A DNA stretch of 26,248 bases from JAYEIA01 sp034659855 (GCA_034659855.1 JAYEIA010000247.1:1-26248), one strand, 5' to 3'; shown: positions 1-8,218, numbered from the stretch's first letter. Notes: generated from the sequence alone by a model not told the origin. Numbers and translations: made by a program.

Positions 1-1
1 C

Positions 2-1429
2 GGCGGTGGTTCTGGTTATCAAGTTCTTTGGTTTGAAAACATTAATGGTCTTGGTACTTTTAGTACAGCAAATACTATCTCTACAGCAATATACTGTACA
101 AGTGTTTTTGGAGCAGATTTAGATGGAGATGATGATATTGATTTAATAGCATCAGATGTAGTAGGCGACCAAGTTGTGTGGTATGAAAATACAGATGGAG
201 CAGGAACTTTTAGTACTGAAAATGTTGTAGCAACTGGTGTTGATGGTGCTTATTGTGTTTACGTTTCGGATATTGACGACGATTTAGATAATGATATTGT
301 ATCATCGTCTTGGGCAGACAACAAAGTAGTTTGGTTTGAAAATACAGATGGTGCTGGAAGTTTTGGAACTGAAAATATTATATCAACAAGTGCAAGCTCT
401 GTAGGGCAGGTATATGTTTGTGATTTAAACAATGATACATATCCTGATGTAATATATGCAAACAGAGGCTCAGACCAAGTTGTTTGGCAAGAAAATAATG
501 GAACTGGAACATTTGGTTTGGAAAATATTTTGACTAATACTGTTGAGCAAGCTACAGTTGTAGGTCCTTTTGATGCTGATAATGATGGAGATATTGATAT
601 TTTATTTGGTTCACAAGACGATGATAAAATTGGTTGGTTCGAAAATACAGATGGTTTAGGTTTATTTGGTCCCGAAGAAATTATTTCTACAAGTTCGGAT
701 AGGGTTCGCTCAGTATTTGTTGCTGATTTTGATAACAATGGAACAGATGATGTTTTAGCTGCTTCTTCTAATGACAATAAGGTTGTTTGGTTTTTTAATC
801 AAGCACCTGCCCCTACCGAACAAGCTCTAAATATTGTAGTCTCAGATATTCTTGAAAACTCTGCGGTTATTAATTGGGACGATGGTAATGGAGACAAAAG
901 AGTTGTTTTTATTATTGAAGATAATACAGGGGAAGTTTTACCCGTAGATAATACAAGCTATATTGCAAATACAGAATTTGGCACCGGCGACGAAATTGAC
1001 GGTTGGTTTTGTGTTTTTAATGAAGATACGCATAGCGATTTACTTATAACTGGATTAACTCCCGAAACTGAATATAGAGTTATGGTTTGCGAATACACAG
1101 GAAATACGGAATCAGAATTGTATCTAACAATTACAAATACTGACAATCCTGTTAATTTTACAACAGCCGAACATGTAAATATTAATCAAAATGTTGCCGA
1201 TAATATAACAATTTATCCCAACCCGACTGCAAATATTATTAATATCAAATTAAATAACAATATAGATAATACAGTTAAAATAATTGATATTTCTGGAAAA
1301 GAAATTTTATCTTATGATAATATTAGAAATAATATGAGTATTAATTTAAGCAATTTTTCTAAGGGTATTTATATTGTAGAGATAACTAATAAAAACGAAA
1401 TAAAAAATATAAAATTAGTTATTGAATAA
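2..1429 (+). CDS. Secreted FG-GAP/VCBS-repeat protein with type IX (type A) sorting domain, 5'-partial
   Basis: The frame is open from base 2, so the start and any signal peptide lie outside the window. The first ~265 codons are repeated ~55-60-residue blocks that carry Asp/Asn-rich loops (for example DADNDGDIDI) followed by W(F/Q)ENTDG-type strands, typical of VCBS/FG-GAP beta-propeller repeats that bind calcium. A fibronectin III-like region follows (about 815-1165). The last ~75 codons hold a YPNPT motif and a lysine-containing end, which match the Por/type A C-terminal sorting domain; such proteins cross the outer membrane by the type IX system and are released or anchored at the surface. 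A strong hairpin terminator follows 17 bp after the stop. The substrate or ligand cannot be inferred. An internal ATG at 176 exists but is not a likely start because the repeats continue upstream of it. Confidence 0.9.
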   Translation, partial: GGGSGYQVLWFENINGLGTFSTANTISTAIYCTSVFGADLDGDDDIDLIASDVVGDQVVWYENTDGAGTFSTENVVATGVDGAYCVYVSDIDDDLDNDIVSSSWADNKVVWFENTDGAGSFGTENIISTSASSVGQVYVCDLNNDTYPDVIYANRGSDQVVWQENNGTGTFGLENILTNTVEQATVVGPFDADNDGDIDILFGSQDDDKIGWFENTDGLGLFGPEEIISTSSDRVRSVFVADFDNNGTDDVLAASSNDNKVVWFFNQAPAPTEQALNIVVSDILENSAVINWDDGNGDKRVVFIIEDNTGEVLPVDNTSYIANTEFGTGDEIDGWFCVFNEDTHSDLLITGLTPETEYRVMVCEYTGNTESELYLTITNTDNPVNFTTAEHVNINQNVADNITIYPNPTANIINIKLNNNIDNTVKIIDISGKEILSYDNIRNNMSINLSNFSKGIYIVEITNKNEIKNIKLVIE

Positions 1430-1446
1430 AATATGTATAATTTTAA

Positions 1447-1477
1447 TTGATACGATGACTATTAATCATCGTATCAA
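1447..1477 (+). terminator. Hairpin terminator after the sorted repeat protein
   Basis: A perfect 12-bp stem (TTGATACGATGA at 1447-1458, its complement at 1466-1477) with a 7-nt loop is followed by an AT-rich tract (TATTTATTT). It lies 17 bp after the stop codon of the upstream gene. Confidence 0.8.
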
Positions 1478-1559
1478 TATTTATTTAAGCAAGTTACAAA
1501 CTTGTAATTATTTTTTATTTAAGTTGTAAACTTATACTAAACTGCTGTCAAAATAGTGA

Positions 1560-1795
1560 TTTAGTACAAGATTGGAAGATGATAAATAAATAAACAGTCT
1601 TCAGTCTTTTTATTGCTTACTGACGAGTGAAAACTGCGGCTACCCCCGTAAGTTTAGACAAGGCTGAAAATAAGCAAGATAAAATCCGTGTTAATCAGTA
1701 TAATCCGTGTTATCCGTGTTCCTATTTTATCCAATTTTACGTGGGCAGCCAAAACTGCAGACTAAAAACTGCCGACTGAAAAAACTGCTTACTGA
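1560..1795. repeat. Intergenic degenerate repeat tract (ATCCGTGTTA and AAAACTGC units)
   Basis: Two repeat types are visible. Three ATCCGTGTT(A) units lie at 1684, 1703 and 1712. Three 14-16-bp units starting AAAACTGC and ending (A/G)CT(G) begin at about 1751, 1766 and 1781, with a related AAAACTGC at 1629. No open reading frame is supported in this tract. The last unit runs into the stop codon of the transporter remnant on the minus strand (TTA at 1789-1791). Similar ATCCGTGTT tracts are, from memory, common between genes in many bacterial genomes; their function is not known to me. Confidence 0.6.
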
Positions 1796-2091
1796 ATAGC
1801 CCAACTCGGCATACTGCTTATATCTATATCAAAAATATATGTTCCGAAAAAATAAGTAAATAAAGTAACCAACAGTATAGCTCCAAAATTAATAAAAACA
1901 CCTGTTTTTGCTAATTCCATTATTTTAAGGCGATTTGTTCCAAAAACAATTGCATTAGGAGGAGTTGCCACCGGTAACATAAAAGCAAGAGAAGCAGATA
2001 AAGTAGCCGGAATCATCAATAATAATGGATTAATATTTATAGAAATTGAAATTCCTGCCAAAAGTGGAATACTTGTAGATGAAGGCATTTC
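1789..2091 (-). pseudogene. 3' remnant of an SLC13/DASS sodium:dicarboxylate-type transporter gene
   Basis: About 100 codons read as the C-terminal end of an SLC13-family transporter: an SST motif near the beginning, the conserved stretch MLPVATPPNAIVFG, then one more hydrophobic helix. Full members are roughly 450-600 residues, so only about a fifth remains. Codons just upstream of the ATG run into a stop (complement of 2092-2094), and from about 2090 on the plus strand reads as a different gene, a permease fragment. The break is therefore a fusion junction and not a real start. It is unlikely to make a working transporter. Confidence 0.75.
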
Positions 2092-2266
2092 TTATAGCGT
2101 AATTGCAGCATTCTCTTCATCTCTTATGTTGGTAGGTGTGCTTTCTTTTCCTGTAGAGAAAACCTATTTTGGTAAAAAATTTGCAATACTAAGAAATTGT
2201 ATAAGTTTAATTATTGCTTTACTTATAGCTTTAGTTTTTTCATTAGTAGAGGGGACGTTAATATGA
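2090..2266 (+). pseudogene. 5'-truncated first half of a split COG0701 (ArsP_1/DUF318-type) permease
   Basis: Reading from 2090 in the frame that stops at TGA 2264-2266 gives about 58 codons with a helix, then a PVEKTYFGKK motif, a second helix and the stop. This resembles the end of the small N-terminal-half permeases of COG0701 (typically with PVE.KYFGKKA and RN). The first ~110 residues expected for such a protein are missing, replaced by the SLC13 remnant in the opposite orientation. The stop overlaps the ATG of the next gene (ATGA at 2263-2266), which shows that the two halves were once translationally coupled. Confidence 0.7.
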
Positions 2267-2802
2267 AGAGTCTTAAGCAATTTAATATAGTGCTGGTTTT
2301 ATTTGTGTTATTTCTTATTTTTATTGGAATTTCATTTCTTAGTGAATTTCGGTCCGGTATTATAATAGGGAAAAACTTTGGGAAGTTCTCATTACAAATG
2401 ATAAAAATATTACCCCCTATTTTTATTTTAATTGGTCTTTTCGATGTTTGGGTAAAACGTGAAATTATAATAAAACATTTAGGTTCAAAAGGAGGTTTTA
2501 AAAGTTATTTTTGGGTATTTCTACTGGCTGCTCCAATGGCAGGAGGCATTCTGCCGAGTTTTCCTATTGCATATTCTCTTTACAAAAAAGGGGCTCGACT
2601 CACGATTGTTCTTACATTTCTTGGAGCTGTCGGAATAGGACGTATTCCAATGATTCTTTTTGAATCAACATTTTTGGGTTGGAATTTTAGTGTTATTCGT
2701 ATTATTGTTTCTATTCCTCTTGTTATTGTCGCTAGTCTTGTTTTTGGGAAATCATTAGAGAAAAATGGTTATAAATTACCCGAAAAAGATAAAAAATTGT
2801 AA
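2263..2802 (+). CDS. COG0701-type permease, C-terminal half protein
   Basis: A 179-residue membrane protein with about five hydrophobic helices. Family-like signatures are LPPIFILIGLFDVWV near residue 50, a small-residue helix around AAPMAGG with a following FP, and IPMILFE near residue 125. These fit the second half of split predicted permeases related to ArsP (COG0701); substrates of this branch are uncertain, with metals or organoarsenicals suggested for relatives. ATG 2263 is chosen over an in-frame ATG at 2197 because it overlaps the TGA of the first half (ATGA) and the first 22 codons of the longer frame are the other gene read out of frame. With its partner truncated, the function of this half is doubtful, though its own frame is intact. 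Confidence 0.75.
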   Translation: MKSLKQFNIVLVLFVLFLIFIGISFLSEFRSGIIIGKNFGKFSLQMIKILPPIFILIGLFDVWVKREIIIKHLGSKGGFKSYFWVFLLAAPMAGGILPSFPIAYSLYKKGARLTIVLTFLGAVGIGRIPMILFESTFLGWNFSVIRIIVSIPLVIVASLVFGKSLEKNGYKLPEKDKKL

Positions 2803-2834
2803 ATAAAGAATTTTCTTATTAAAAAGTTTAAATT

Positions 2835-3453
2835 ATGGAAACTGTTTATAAAATATTTTTACATTCCATCATGATTACTAAATTTGTGTTTATTACGATG
2901 TTGGTTATTGAATATATGAGTTCAGTATAAAAAATATAAAGTTTTAAAGTTTAAAGTGTTATTTGTCTAATATTCAAATAGTTATTAAAACATACTGATT
3001 TTATATAATTTGCTGAATATCAAGTAATTAACTTTACAGGCTTTCAAATTTTAACCTTTTTAAACTGCACTCATATATAAATATACAATCAAAAGGTTTG
3101 TGGCAAAAAGCTTTACAGAAAATAAATGGTGCCAATATCCGATTGCCGGCATTTTGGAGCAATCCCGGGTTGCCTTGGAGCATTTACAATGGTTGCCATG
3201 TTTTCGCACAGATTGCAGTCTTTTGGAATGTTAGTTCCCACAATGCATTGCTACAAGTAGAGATGAGGCTTTTGTAATGTTTGTAATGTTTCCTAAAAAG
3301 GCTATGTTATTAACTGTAATTATTTTTATTGCTGGAATACTGACCGGTTATATTACAGACAAATTGTATAAACCAAAAAAAACATTAGAAAAATATGTGA
3401 CAATGCATAAAATTGAAACTCTTAACCGATATACCATTAAATATAATAATTGA
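2835..3453 (+). pseudogene. Broken copy of a 10-TM heavy-metal exporter-like gene (ArsP_2-like), interrupted by a MITE-like element
   Basis: This is a decayed paralogue of the intact gene at 10472-11500. Codons from ATG 2835 give METVYKIFLHSIMITKFVF, matching the start of the intact protein. The match breaks at 2911, resumes at 3079 in frame (INIQSKGLWQK versus INVQSKGVWQK), then needs at least two frame changes: one before GAIPGCLGAFTMVAMFSH and one before SRDEAFVMFVMFPKK. The last recognisable match is around TDKLYKPKKTLEK, after which an unrelated short tail ends at TGA 3451-3453. Only about the first 150 of 342 residues are represented, so the 3' half is gone as well. The interruption at 2918-3072 is described as a repeat element. 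Confidence 0.85.
2918..3072. mobile_element. 155-bp MITE-like element, copy 1 (6-bp target duplication ATATAT)
   Basis: The element begins GAGTTCAGTATAAAAA and ends with the near complement of this (TTTTTAAACTGCACTC). About 25 of the outer 32 bp are complementary. It is flanked by ATATAT at 2912-2917 and 3073-3078. Removing the element and one ATATAT restores ATT GAA TAT ATA AAT ATA CAA, exactly in frame with the IEYINVQ of the intact paralogue. It has no coding capacity. A same-sized relative with 6-bp direct repeats lies at 17129-17282. Confidence 0.8.
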
Positions 3454-3477
3454 TTTAATACTAATAAAACTAAAAAT

Positions 3478-4233
3478 ATGAAATTAGTACTATTAAGACA
3501 CGGTGAAAGTCAATGGAATAAAGAGAACAGATTTACAGGCTGGACAGATGTTGATTTGACCACAAAAGGAATTGAAGAAGCAAAAAGTGCAGGGGAATTA
3601 CTGAAAAACGAAGGATACACTTTCGATGTAGTTTACACTTCTGTGTTAAAACGAGCCATACACACATTATGGAATGTGTTGGATGAAATGGATTTAGCTT
3701 GGATTCCGATATTTCGCTCATGGCGATTAAATGAAAAAAGTTATGGAGCTTTACAAGGCTTAAACAAAGCCGAAACATCCCGAGAACAAGGCGAAGAACA
3801 AGTTTTAAAATGGCGAAGAAGTTATGATGTAAGACCGCCGGAATTAGATATTGACGATAAAAGGCATCCAAATAACGAGAATAAATACAACAATATTGAC
3901 AAGAACCTTTTACCCGCAACTGAATGTCTAAAAGATACGGTAGAACGATTTTTACCTTACTGGAATACCACCATAAAACCGGATATCCTAAATAATAAAA
4001 AAGTGCTGATTGTAGCACATGGTAATAGTTTAAGAGCTTTGGTTAAGTATCTGGAAAATTTATCTGATGATGAAATACTAAAAGTAAATATTCCTACAGG
4101 AGTTCCTTTAGTCTATGAATTAGATGAAGAATTAAGTGTTATATCAAAAGGCTATCTCGGAGATCAAGAAATGATTAATAAAGCCATGGGTTCGGTCAAA
4201 AATCAAGGTAAAGCAAAAAATATAAACAAATAA
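3478..4233 (+). CDS. gpmA: 2,3-bisphosphoglycerate-dependent phosphoglycerate mutase
   Basis: This cytosolic glycolytic enzyme interconverts 3- and 2-phosphoglycerate through a phosphohistidine. The 251-residue length is normal for the dPGM family. The catalytic LRHG motif is at residues 6-9 (His8), the FTGWTDVDLT substrate region at about 18-27, the acid/base Glu in RLNEKSYGALQG near residue 86, and the second catalytic His in VAHGNSLRALV at residue 181. The C-terminal tail is Lys/Asn rich. It starts 24 bp after the exporter remnant and is followed after 16 bp by the aldolase gene, so the two glycolytic genes are probably cotranscribed. Confidence 0.96.
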   Translation: MKLVLLRHGESQWNKENRFTGWTDVDLTTKGIEEAKSAGELLKNEGYTFDVVYTSVLKRAIHTLWNVLDEMDLAWIPIFRSWRLNEKSYGALQGLNKAETSREQGEEQVLKWRRSYDVRPPELDIDDKRHPNNENKYNNIDKNLLPATECLKDTVERFLPYWNTTIKPDILNNKKVLIVAHGNSLRALVKYLENLSDDEILKVNIPTGVPLVYELDEELSVISKGYLGDQEMINKAMGSVKNQGKAKNINK

Positions 4234-4235
4234 AA

Positions 4236-4242
4236 AAGGAGA
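4236..4242 (+). promoter_or_regulatory. Shine-Dalgarno-like site of the aldolase gene
   Basis: AAGGAGA lies directly after the gpmA stop, with the GGAG core 8 nt before ATG 4250. Most genes in this window have AT-rich leaders without such a site, as is usual in Bacteroidota, so this strong purine tract stands out. Confidence 0.6.
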
Positions 4243-4249
4243 ACTAATC

Positions 4250-5302
4250 ATGATAACAGAAATCAACAAAATTTTAGGAGATGAAGGCGAAGAACTTCTT
4301 CAACACAAGTGTATCGTTTCAAAAGAAAATCTGCATTTGCCCAACCCGAATTTTATCGACGAAGTTGTAAGTCAAACAGACCGATCGATTCCTGTTTTAC
4401 GCAATTTGCAATCTATCTATAATCACGGTCGTCTCAGTAAAACGGGCTATCTTTCAATACTTCCCGTAGATCAAGGAGTTGAACATAGTGCGGGGGCATC
4501 ATTTGCTCCTAATCCGCTGTATTTTGATCCGGGTAATATTGTTAAGTTAGCTATCAACGGCGGATGTAATGCGGTAGTTTCTACACTTGGCGTACTTGGT
4601 TCGGTCGCTCGAAAATATGCACCCCAAATACCTTTCATTGTTAAGCTCAATCATAATGAATTATTAACCTATCCTGAACATTACGATCAAATATTATTTG
4701 CGGATGTAGATCAAGCTTTCAATCTGGGAGCTGCAGGTATCGGTGCCACAATCTTTTTCGGATCGGAAGAAAGTGACAGACAAATACAAGAAATCTCAAA
4801 GATTTTTAAATATGCTCATAAACTCGGACTCGTAACTGTTTTATGGGCTTATTTACGAAATTCCTCCTTTAAAACAAAAGAGGCGGATTATCATCTCTCC
4901 GCTGATTTAACAGGACAGGCAAATCATCTTGGTGTTACAATTGAAGCCGATATTATCAAACAAAAACAACCGGCTAATAATGGCGGATACAAGGCGATTG
5001 ATTTTGGAAGAACAAATGAAAAAGTTTATACCGAATTAACCACAAAACATCCTATTGACTTGACACGTTATCAACTAATGAACTGCTATATGGGAAGAGC
5101 AGGTTTAATTAATTCCGGCGGAGCATCTTCCGGTAAGAATGATTTACAAGAGATTATAAAAACAGCAGTGATTAATAAAAGAGCAGGCGGAATGGGTTTA
5201 ATCTCCGGCAGAAAAGTTTTCCAAAAACCAATGGACGAAGGTATAAAAATTCTTCACACAATTCAGGATGTATATCTGTCTGACGATATAACTATTGCAT
5301 AA
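4250..5302 (+). CDS. fbaB: Class I fructose-bisphosphate aldolase (FbaB/DhnA type)
   Basis: A 350-residue protein of the archaeal-type/DhnA class I aldolase family, which cleaves fructose 1,6-bisphosphate through a Schiff base. Visible landmarks are SILPVDQGVEHS (near residue 70), the strand IPFIVKLNHNE (near 127), and EADIIKQKQP with the expected Schiff-base lysine at residue 237, followed by NNGGYKAIDFG. A phosphate-binding SGGASSGKND follows near the C-terminal end. It follows gpmA by 16 bp with a clear ribosome-binding site and precedes the ZIP transporter gene by 52 bp, so this is a glycolysis/gluconeogenesis pair at the head of the run. Confidence 0.95.
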   Translation: MITEINKILGDEGEELLQHKCIVSKENLHLPNPNFIDEVVSQTDRSIPVLRNLQSIYNHGRLSKTGYLSILPVDQGVEHSAGASFAPNPLYFDPGNIVKLAINGGCNAVVSTLGVLGSVARKYAPQIPFIVKLNHNELLTYPEHYDQILFADVDQAFNLGAAGIGATIFFGSEESDRQIQEISKIFKYAHKLGLVTVLWAYLRNSSFKTKEADYHLSADLTGQANHLGVTIEADIIKQKQPANNGGYKAIDFGRTNEKVYTELTTKHPIDLTRYQLMNCYMGRAGLINSGGASSGKNDLQEIIKTAVINKRAGGMGLISGRKVFQKPMDEGIKILHTIQDVYLSDDITIA

Positions 5303-5354
5303 ATAAAATTCAGTATAAAATCCGGAGCAAGTCAAAAGGTGAAAAACAGAGACT

Positions 5355-6170
5355 ATGAATTTTGAATATTTACTTGAATATAACCCTGTATTATTAGCTC
5401 TTTTGGCAGGCTTATTTACTTGGAGTATAACAGCTTTAGGTGCTGCAATGGTTTTTTTCTTTAAAGAAATTAAACCCAAAGCATTAAACTTAATGCTTGG
5501 TTTTGCTGCGGGAATAATGATTGCCGCCAGTGTTTGGTCTTTGTTGTTGCCGGCAATTGAAATGTCGGAGGAACAGGGAGCTATTAAATGGTTACCGGCA
5601 GCCATAGGGTTTTTGACGGGAGGGGCATTTTTATTATTAGTAGATAAAATACTTCCTCATTTACATTTAGGCTTACCTGATAGTAAGGCTGAAGGAATAA
5701 AAACTCCATGGCAACGAAGTATATTACTTGTTCTGGCAATAACCCTACATAATATTCCGGAAGGTTTAGCTGTGGGGGTGGCTTTTGGAGCTTTAGTAAA
5801 CAGTCCTGAAATTGGGACACTGGCAGGAGCCATTGCTCTTACTATTGGTATCGGATTACAAAATTTTCCCGAAGGAACAGCAGTTTCTGTTCCTTTGCGA
5901 AGAGAAGGTTTATCTCGATTAAAAGCATTTAATTATGGACAATTGTCAGGTATAGTTGAACCAATTGCTGCAGTTTCAGGAGCCTTTTTAGTAATAATAA
6001 TTACTTCAATATTACCTTATGCTCTTTCATTTGCAGCAGGGGCAATGATATTTGTTGTTGTCGAAGAATTAATACCTGAATCGCAAAGAGGATACGAGAC
6101 AGATTTTTCAACAATTGGTGCAATGATAGGTTTTGCAGTAATGATGGTGCTTGATATTGCATTAGGATAA
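5355..6170 (+). CDS. ZIP-family divalent metal transporter (ZupT/GufA-like)
   Basis: A 271-residue inner-membrane protein with about eight predicted helices. The two metal-site helices are explicit: HNIPEGLAVGVAFG at residues 132-145 (TM4) and QNFPEGTAVSVP at 169-180 (TM5). A short His-containing loop (PHLHLG, 101-106) lies before TM4, and VVEELIPES at 235-243 is the usual TM7 signature. ZIP proteins import zinc, iron or manganese into the cytoplasm; the exact ion cannot be read from the sequence. The VOC gene begins 13 bp downstream, so it is part of the same probable operon, and the presence of metal export-type genes nearby suggests metal handling as a theme. Confidence 0.93.
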   Translation: MNFEYLLEYNPVLLALLAGLFTWSITALGAAMVFFFKEIKPKALNLMLGFAAGIMIAASVWSLLLPAIEMSEEQGAIKWLPAAIGFLTGGAFLLLVDKILPHLHLGLPDSKAEGIKTPWQRSILLVLAITLHNIPEGLAVGVAFGALVNSPEIGTLAGAIALTIGIGLQNFPEGTAVSVPLRREGLSRLKAFNYGQLSGIVEPIAAVSGAFLVIIITSILPYALSFAAGAMIFVVVEELIPESQRGYETDFSTIGAMIGFAVMMVLDIALG

Positions 6171-6183
6171 AAAAACACAGAAC

Positions 6184-6579
6184 ATGAAAATAAAATTAAA
6201 CCATATTGCTTTAAATATTATTACAGTTGACGAAATAACTGATTTTTATCAAAACATACTTGGATTTCATCTTGAATATCAATTTGAATTACCGACAAAA
6301 TTGAGTAATTCTATTTTTGAAATCAATAAAAGCGTACCGGCTTATTTTTGCAAAAACGAGCAGGTCGCCTTTGAATTGTTTGTTTTGCCTACAAAAATAA
6401 ATAAAGATGTAGCTCATATTTGCCTTGAAATAACTAATCGGGAAGAATTAATAAACCGGTGCATAAATAAAGATTATAAAGTCAAAAATATTCAAAGAGA
6501 CAACAAACCAAATCTTTTATTTATTTGGGATAAATCAGGAAACTGTTTTGAAATTAAAGAAGAAGCGTACAATGATTAA
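6184..6579 (+). CDS. VOC-family (glyoxalase/dioxygenase-fold) protein
   Basis: A 131-residue single-domain protein with the vicinal oxygen chelate pattern: an opening strand NHIALNI with His7, a helix ending in FYQNILGFHLEYQF, and a closing strand IWDKSGNCFEIKE with a Glu at a usual metal-ligand position. Many members bind a metal and act in glyoxal detoxification, isomerisation or antibiotic binding, but the reaction here is unknown. It lies 13 bp after the ZIP gene and 31 bp before the CGGC gene. Confidence 0.8.
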   Translation: MKIKLNHIALNIITVDEITDFYQNILGFHLEYQFELPTKLSNSIFEINKSVPAYFCKNEQVAFELFVLPTKINKDVAHICLEITNREELINRCINKDYKVKNIQRDNKPNLLFIWDKSGNCFEIKEEAYND

Positions 6580-6610
6580 GTTTTTAAGAAATATTTATAT
6601 TTAAAATAAA

Positions 6611-7060
6611 ATGGAAAAATCGAAGAAAATAGGAATAATTATTTGCGACCGCTATCGAAATTGTGCCGGCGGGAAATGCTTTCGTGCCATGAAAAACCAC
6701 GAAGGAGCATTTAGCAAGTATGATGATGACACAAATTTAGAACCGGTAGCTTATACTACATGTGGCGGCTGTCCGGGCGGTAACATTGAATATGCTCCCG
6801 CAGAAATGAAAAAAAACGGCGTTGAAGTTATTCACCTCGCCACCGGTTTTGTAGTAGGCTATCCACCATGCCCTTATATAACTCACTTTAAACAGTTTAT
6901 TGAGGAAAAATATAAAATACCGGTAGTTGTTGGCACACATCCCATCCCACAAAAATACCTGATAACGCATCAGAAACTAAAAACATGGGAAACCAAAGAA
7001 TGGCAGAAACTTATTGCACCTACCCTTTGTGATGAAAAAACAAGACTTTTATATGATTGA
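6611..7060 (+). CDS. CGGC domain-containing protein
   Basis: A 149-residue cytoplasmic protein with the name-giving CGGC motif at residues 51-54 (AYTTCGGCPGG). Additional cysteines occur at 12, 18 and 23 (a CDRYRNCAGGKC cluster) and in YPPCPYITH. CGGC-domain proteins are a predicted metal or Fe-S binding family of unknown reaction, frequent in anaerobes. The last 8 bp overlap the start of the small Cys-rich gene downstream, which implies coupled translation. Length agrees with the family. Confidence 0.88.
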   Translation: MEKSKKIGIIICDRYRNCAGGKCFRAMKNHEGAFSKYDDDTNLEPVAYTTCGGCPGGNIEYAPAEMKKNGVEVIHLATGFVVGYPPCPYITHFKQFIEEKYKIPVVVGTHPIPQKYLITHQKLKTWETKEWQKLIAPTLCDEKTRLLYD

Positions 7061-7262
7061 TGCTATTCAAAAACAATGCAAATGGTTTCCGGTTTGTCCC
7101 ATGAAATTTTATCGGGAACAAGGTGAAATTGATGATTCATGGATAAAACTGTATTGTCACGGGAATTGGGAAAAATGTATCCGCTATCAAAAAGAAGAAG
7201 CGGGTATTTATCATCCGGATAACTTAATGCCTGACGGACAAATAAATAAAAACTTAAAATAA
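7053..7262 (+). CDS. Small Cys-rich protein of unknown function
   Basis: A 69-residue protein. ATG 7053 is chosen because it overlaps the end of the CGGC gene by 8 bp; longer starts (TTG 7014, GTG 7029, ATG 7032) would extend the overlap without adding a recognisable motif. It has four cysteines in a pattern CKWFPVC...YC...KC, aromatic-rich spacing (HGNWEKCIRYQ) and a YHPDNLMPDG stretch. I recall similar small cysteine proteins in anaerobic bacteria and archaea, with no assigned function. The cysteines could hold zinc or an Fe-S cluster. It is 9 bp from the radical SAM gene. Confidence 0.75.
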   Translation: MIDAIQKQCKWFPVCPMKFYREQGEIDDSWIKLYCHGNWEKCIRYQKEEAGIYHPDNLMPDGQINKNLK

Positions 7263-7271
7263 ACAAAAACT

Positions 7272-8216
7272 ATGTATAAACATCTTTTTGGCCCCGTGCC
7301 TTCACGCAGATTGGGAATGTCGCTCGGGATTGATTTAATTCCTAAAAAAGTATGTTCATTGGATTGTGTGTATTGCGAAGTAGGCAAAACCACCAAACTA
7401 ACTACCGACAGGCTTGAATACGTAAAATACGATAAAGTGACAGCTGAACTTAAAGATTTTATGAAAGACAATCCTAAAATTGATTACATCACTTTTTCAG
7501 GATCGGGCGAACCAACACTTAATAGTAGAATTGGCGAAGTGCTGAATTTTGTCAAAGAAAATTATCCCGAAGTAAAAACGGCTGTGTTGACAAACGGAAC
7601 ACTTCTGTTCAATAAAAAGCTAAGAGATGAATTACTAAAAGCAGATGTTATTTTACCTTCTTTGGACGCTGCCGGAGAAGAGGTTTTTGAAAAAATAAAT
7701 CGTCCTGCTCCCGGAATTTTAATTCAGGATTACATACAAGGAATGGTTGATTTACGAAAAGAATACGAAGGTAAAATTTGGTTGGAAGTTCTATTTTTAA
7801 AGGGTTATAATGATTCCGAAGACGAATTAATAAAGTTGAAAGAGGCCATCTTAAAAATAAAACCCGACAGAGTACAGCTCAACACTTTAGACCGCCCGGG
7901 CATGGAGGGTGGATTAATCCCCTTAACAAAAGAAGAATTGCTGCACATTATTGATTTTTGGGGATTCGACAATGCGGAAATCATTGCAAGTCAATTGCAG
8001 CGGACAAACATTTCATCCTACCGCAGCGATGTGGAATCAGCGATATTGGAAACCATTGCACGAAGACCATGTACCCTCGACGACTTGCATCGGCTATTGG
8101 GTATTCATGTCAATGAAATTAACAAGTATCTCGGAACTTTAGAAAAAGAAGGAAAAATCATAACACAAAATCTTGAACGGGGCGTTTTTTATAAGCTGAA
8201 CCATAAAAATAATTAA
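7272..8216 (+). CDS. Radical SAM protein with C-terminal winged-helix-like domain (COG0731-like)
   Basis: A 314-residue protein. The [4Fe-4S]-binding CxxxCxxC motif is at residues 28, 32 and 35 (CSLDCVYCEVG), preceded by GPVPSRRLGMSLGIDLIP, a sequence typical of the COG0731 (TYW1-like/wyosine-related) radical SAM group. SGSGEPTLN is the GGE-like motif that contacts SAM. After about residue 245 the sequence looks like a small winged-helix module (CTLDDLHRLLGIHVNEINKYLGTLEKEG), which could bind nucleic acid. The substrate is unknown; members of this group are often misnamed as tRNA-modification enzymes. It follows the Cys-rich gene by 9 bp and precedes the methyltransferase by 2 bp. Confidence 0.9.
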   Translation: MYKHLFGPVPSRRLGMSLGIDLIPKKVCSLDCVYCEVGKTTKLTTDRLEYVKYDKVTAELKDFMKDNPKIDYITFSGSGEPTLNSRIGEVLNFVKENYPEVKTAVLTNGTLLFNKKLRDELLKADVILPSLDAAGEEVFEKINRPAPGILIQDYIQGMVDLRKEYEGKIWLEVLFLKGYNDSEDELIKLKEAILKIKPDRVQLNTLDRPGMEGGLIPLTKEELLHIIDFWGFDNAEIIASQLQRTNISSYRSDVESAILETIARRPCTLDDLHRLLGIHVNEINKYLGTLEKEGKIITQNLERGVFYKLNHKNN

Positions 8217-8218
8217 TT

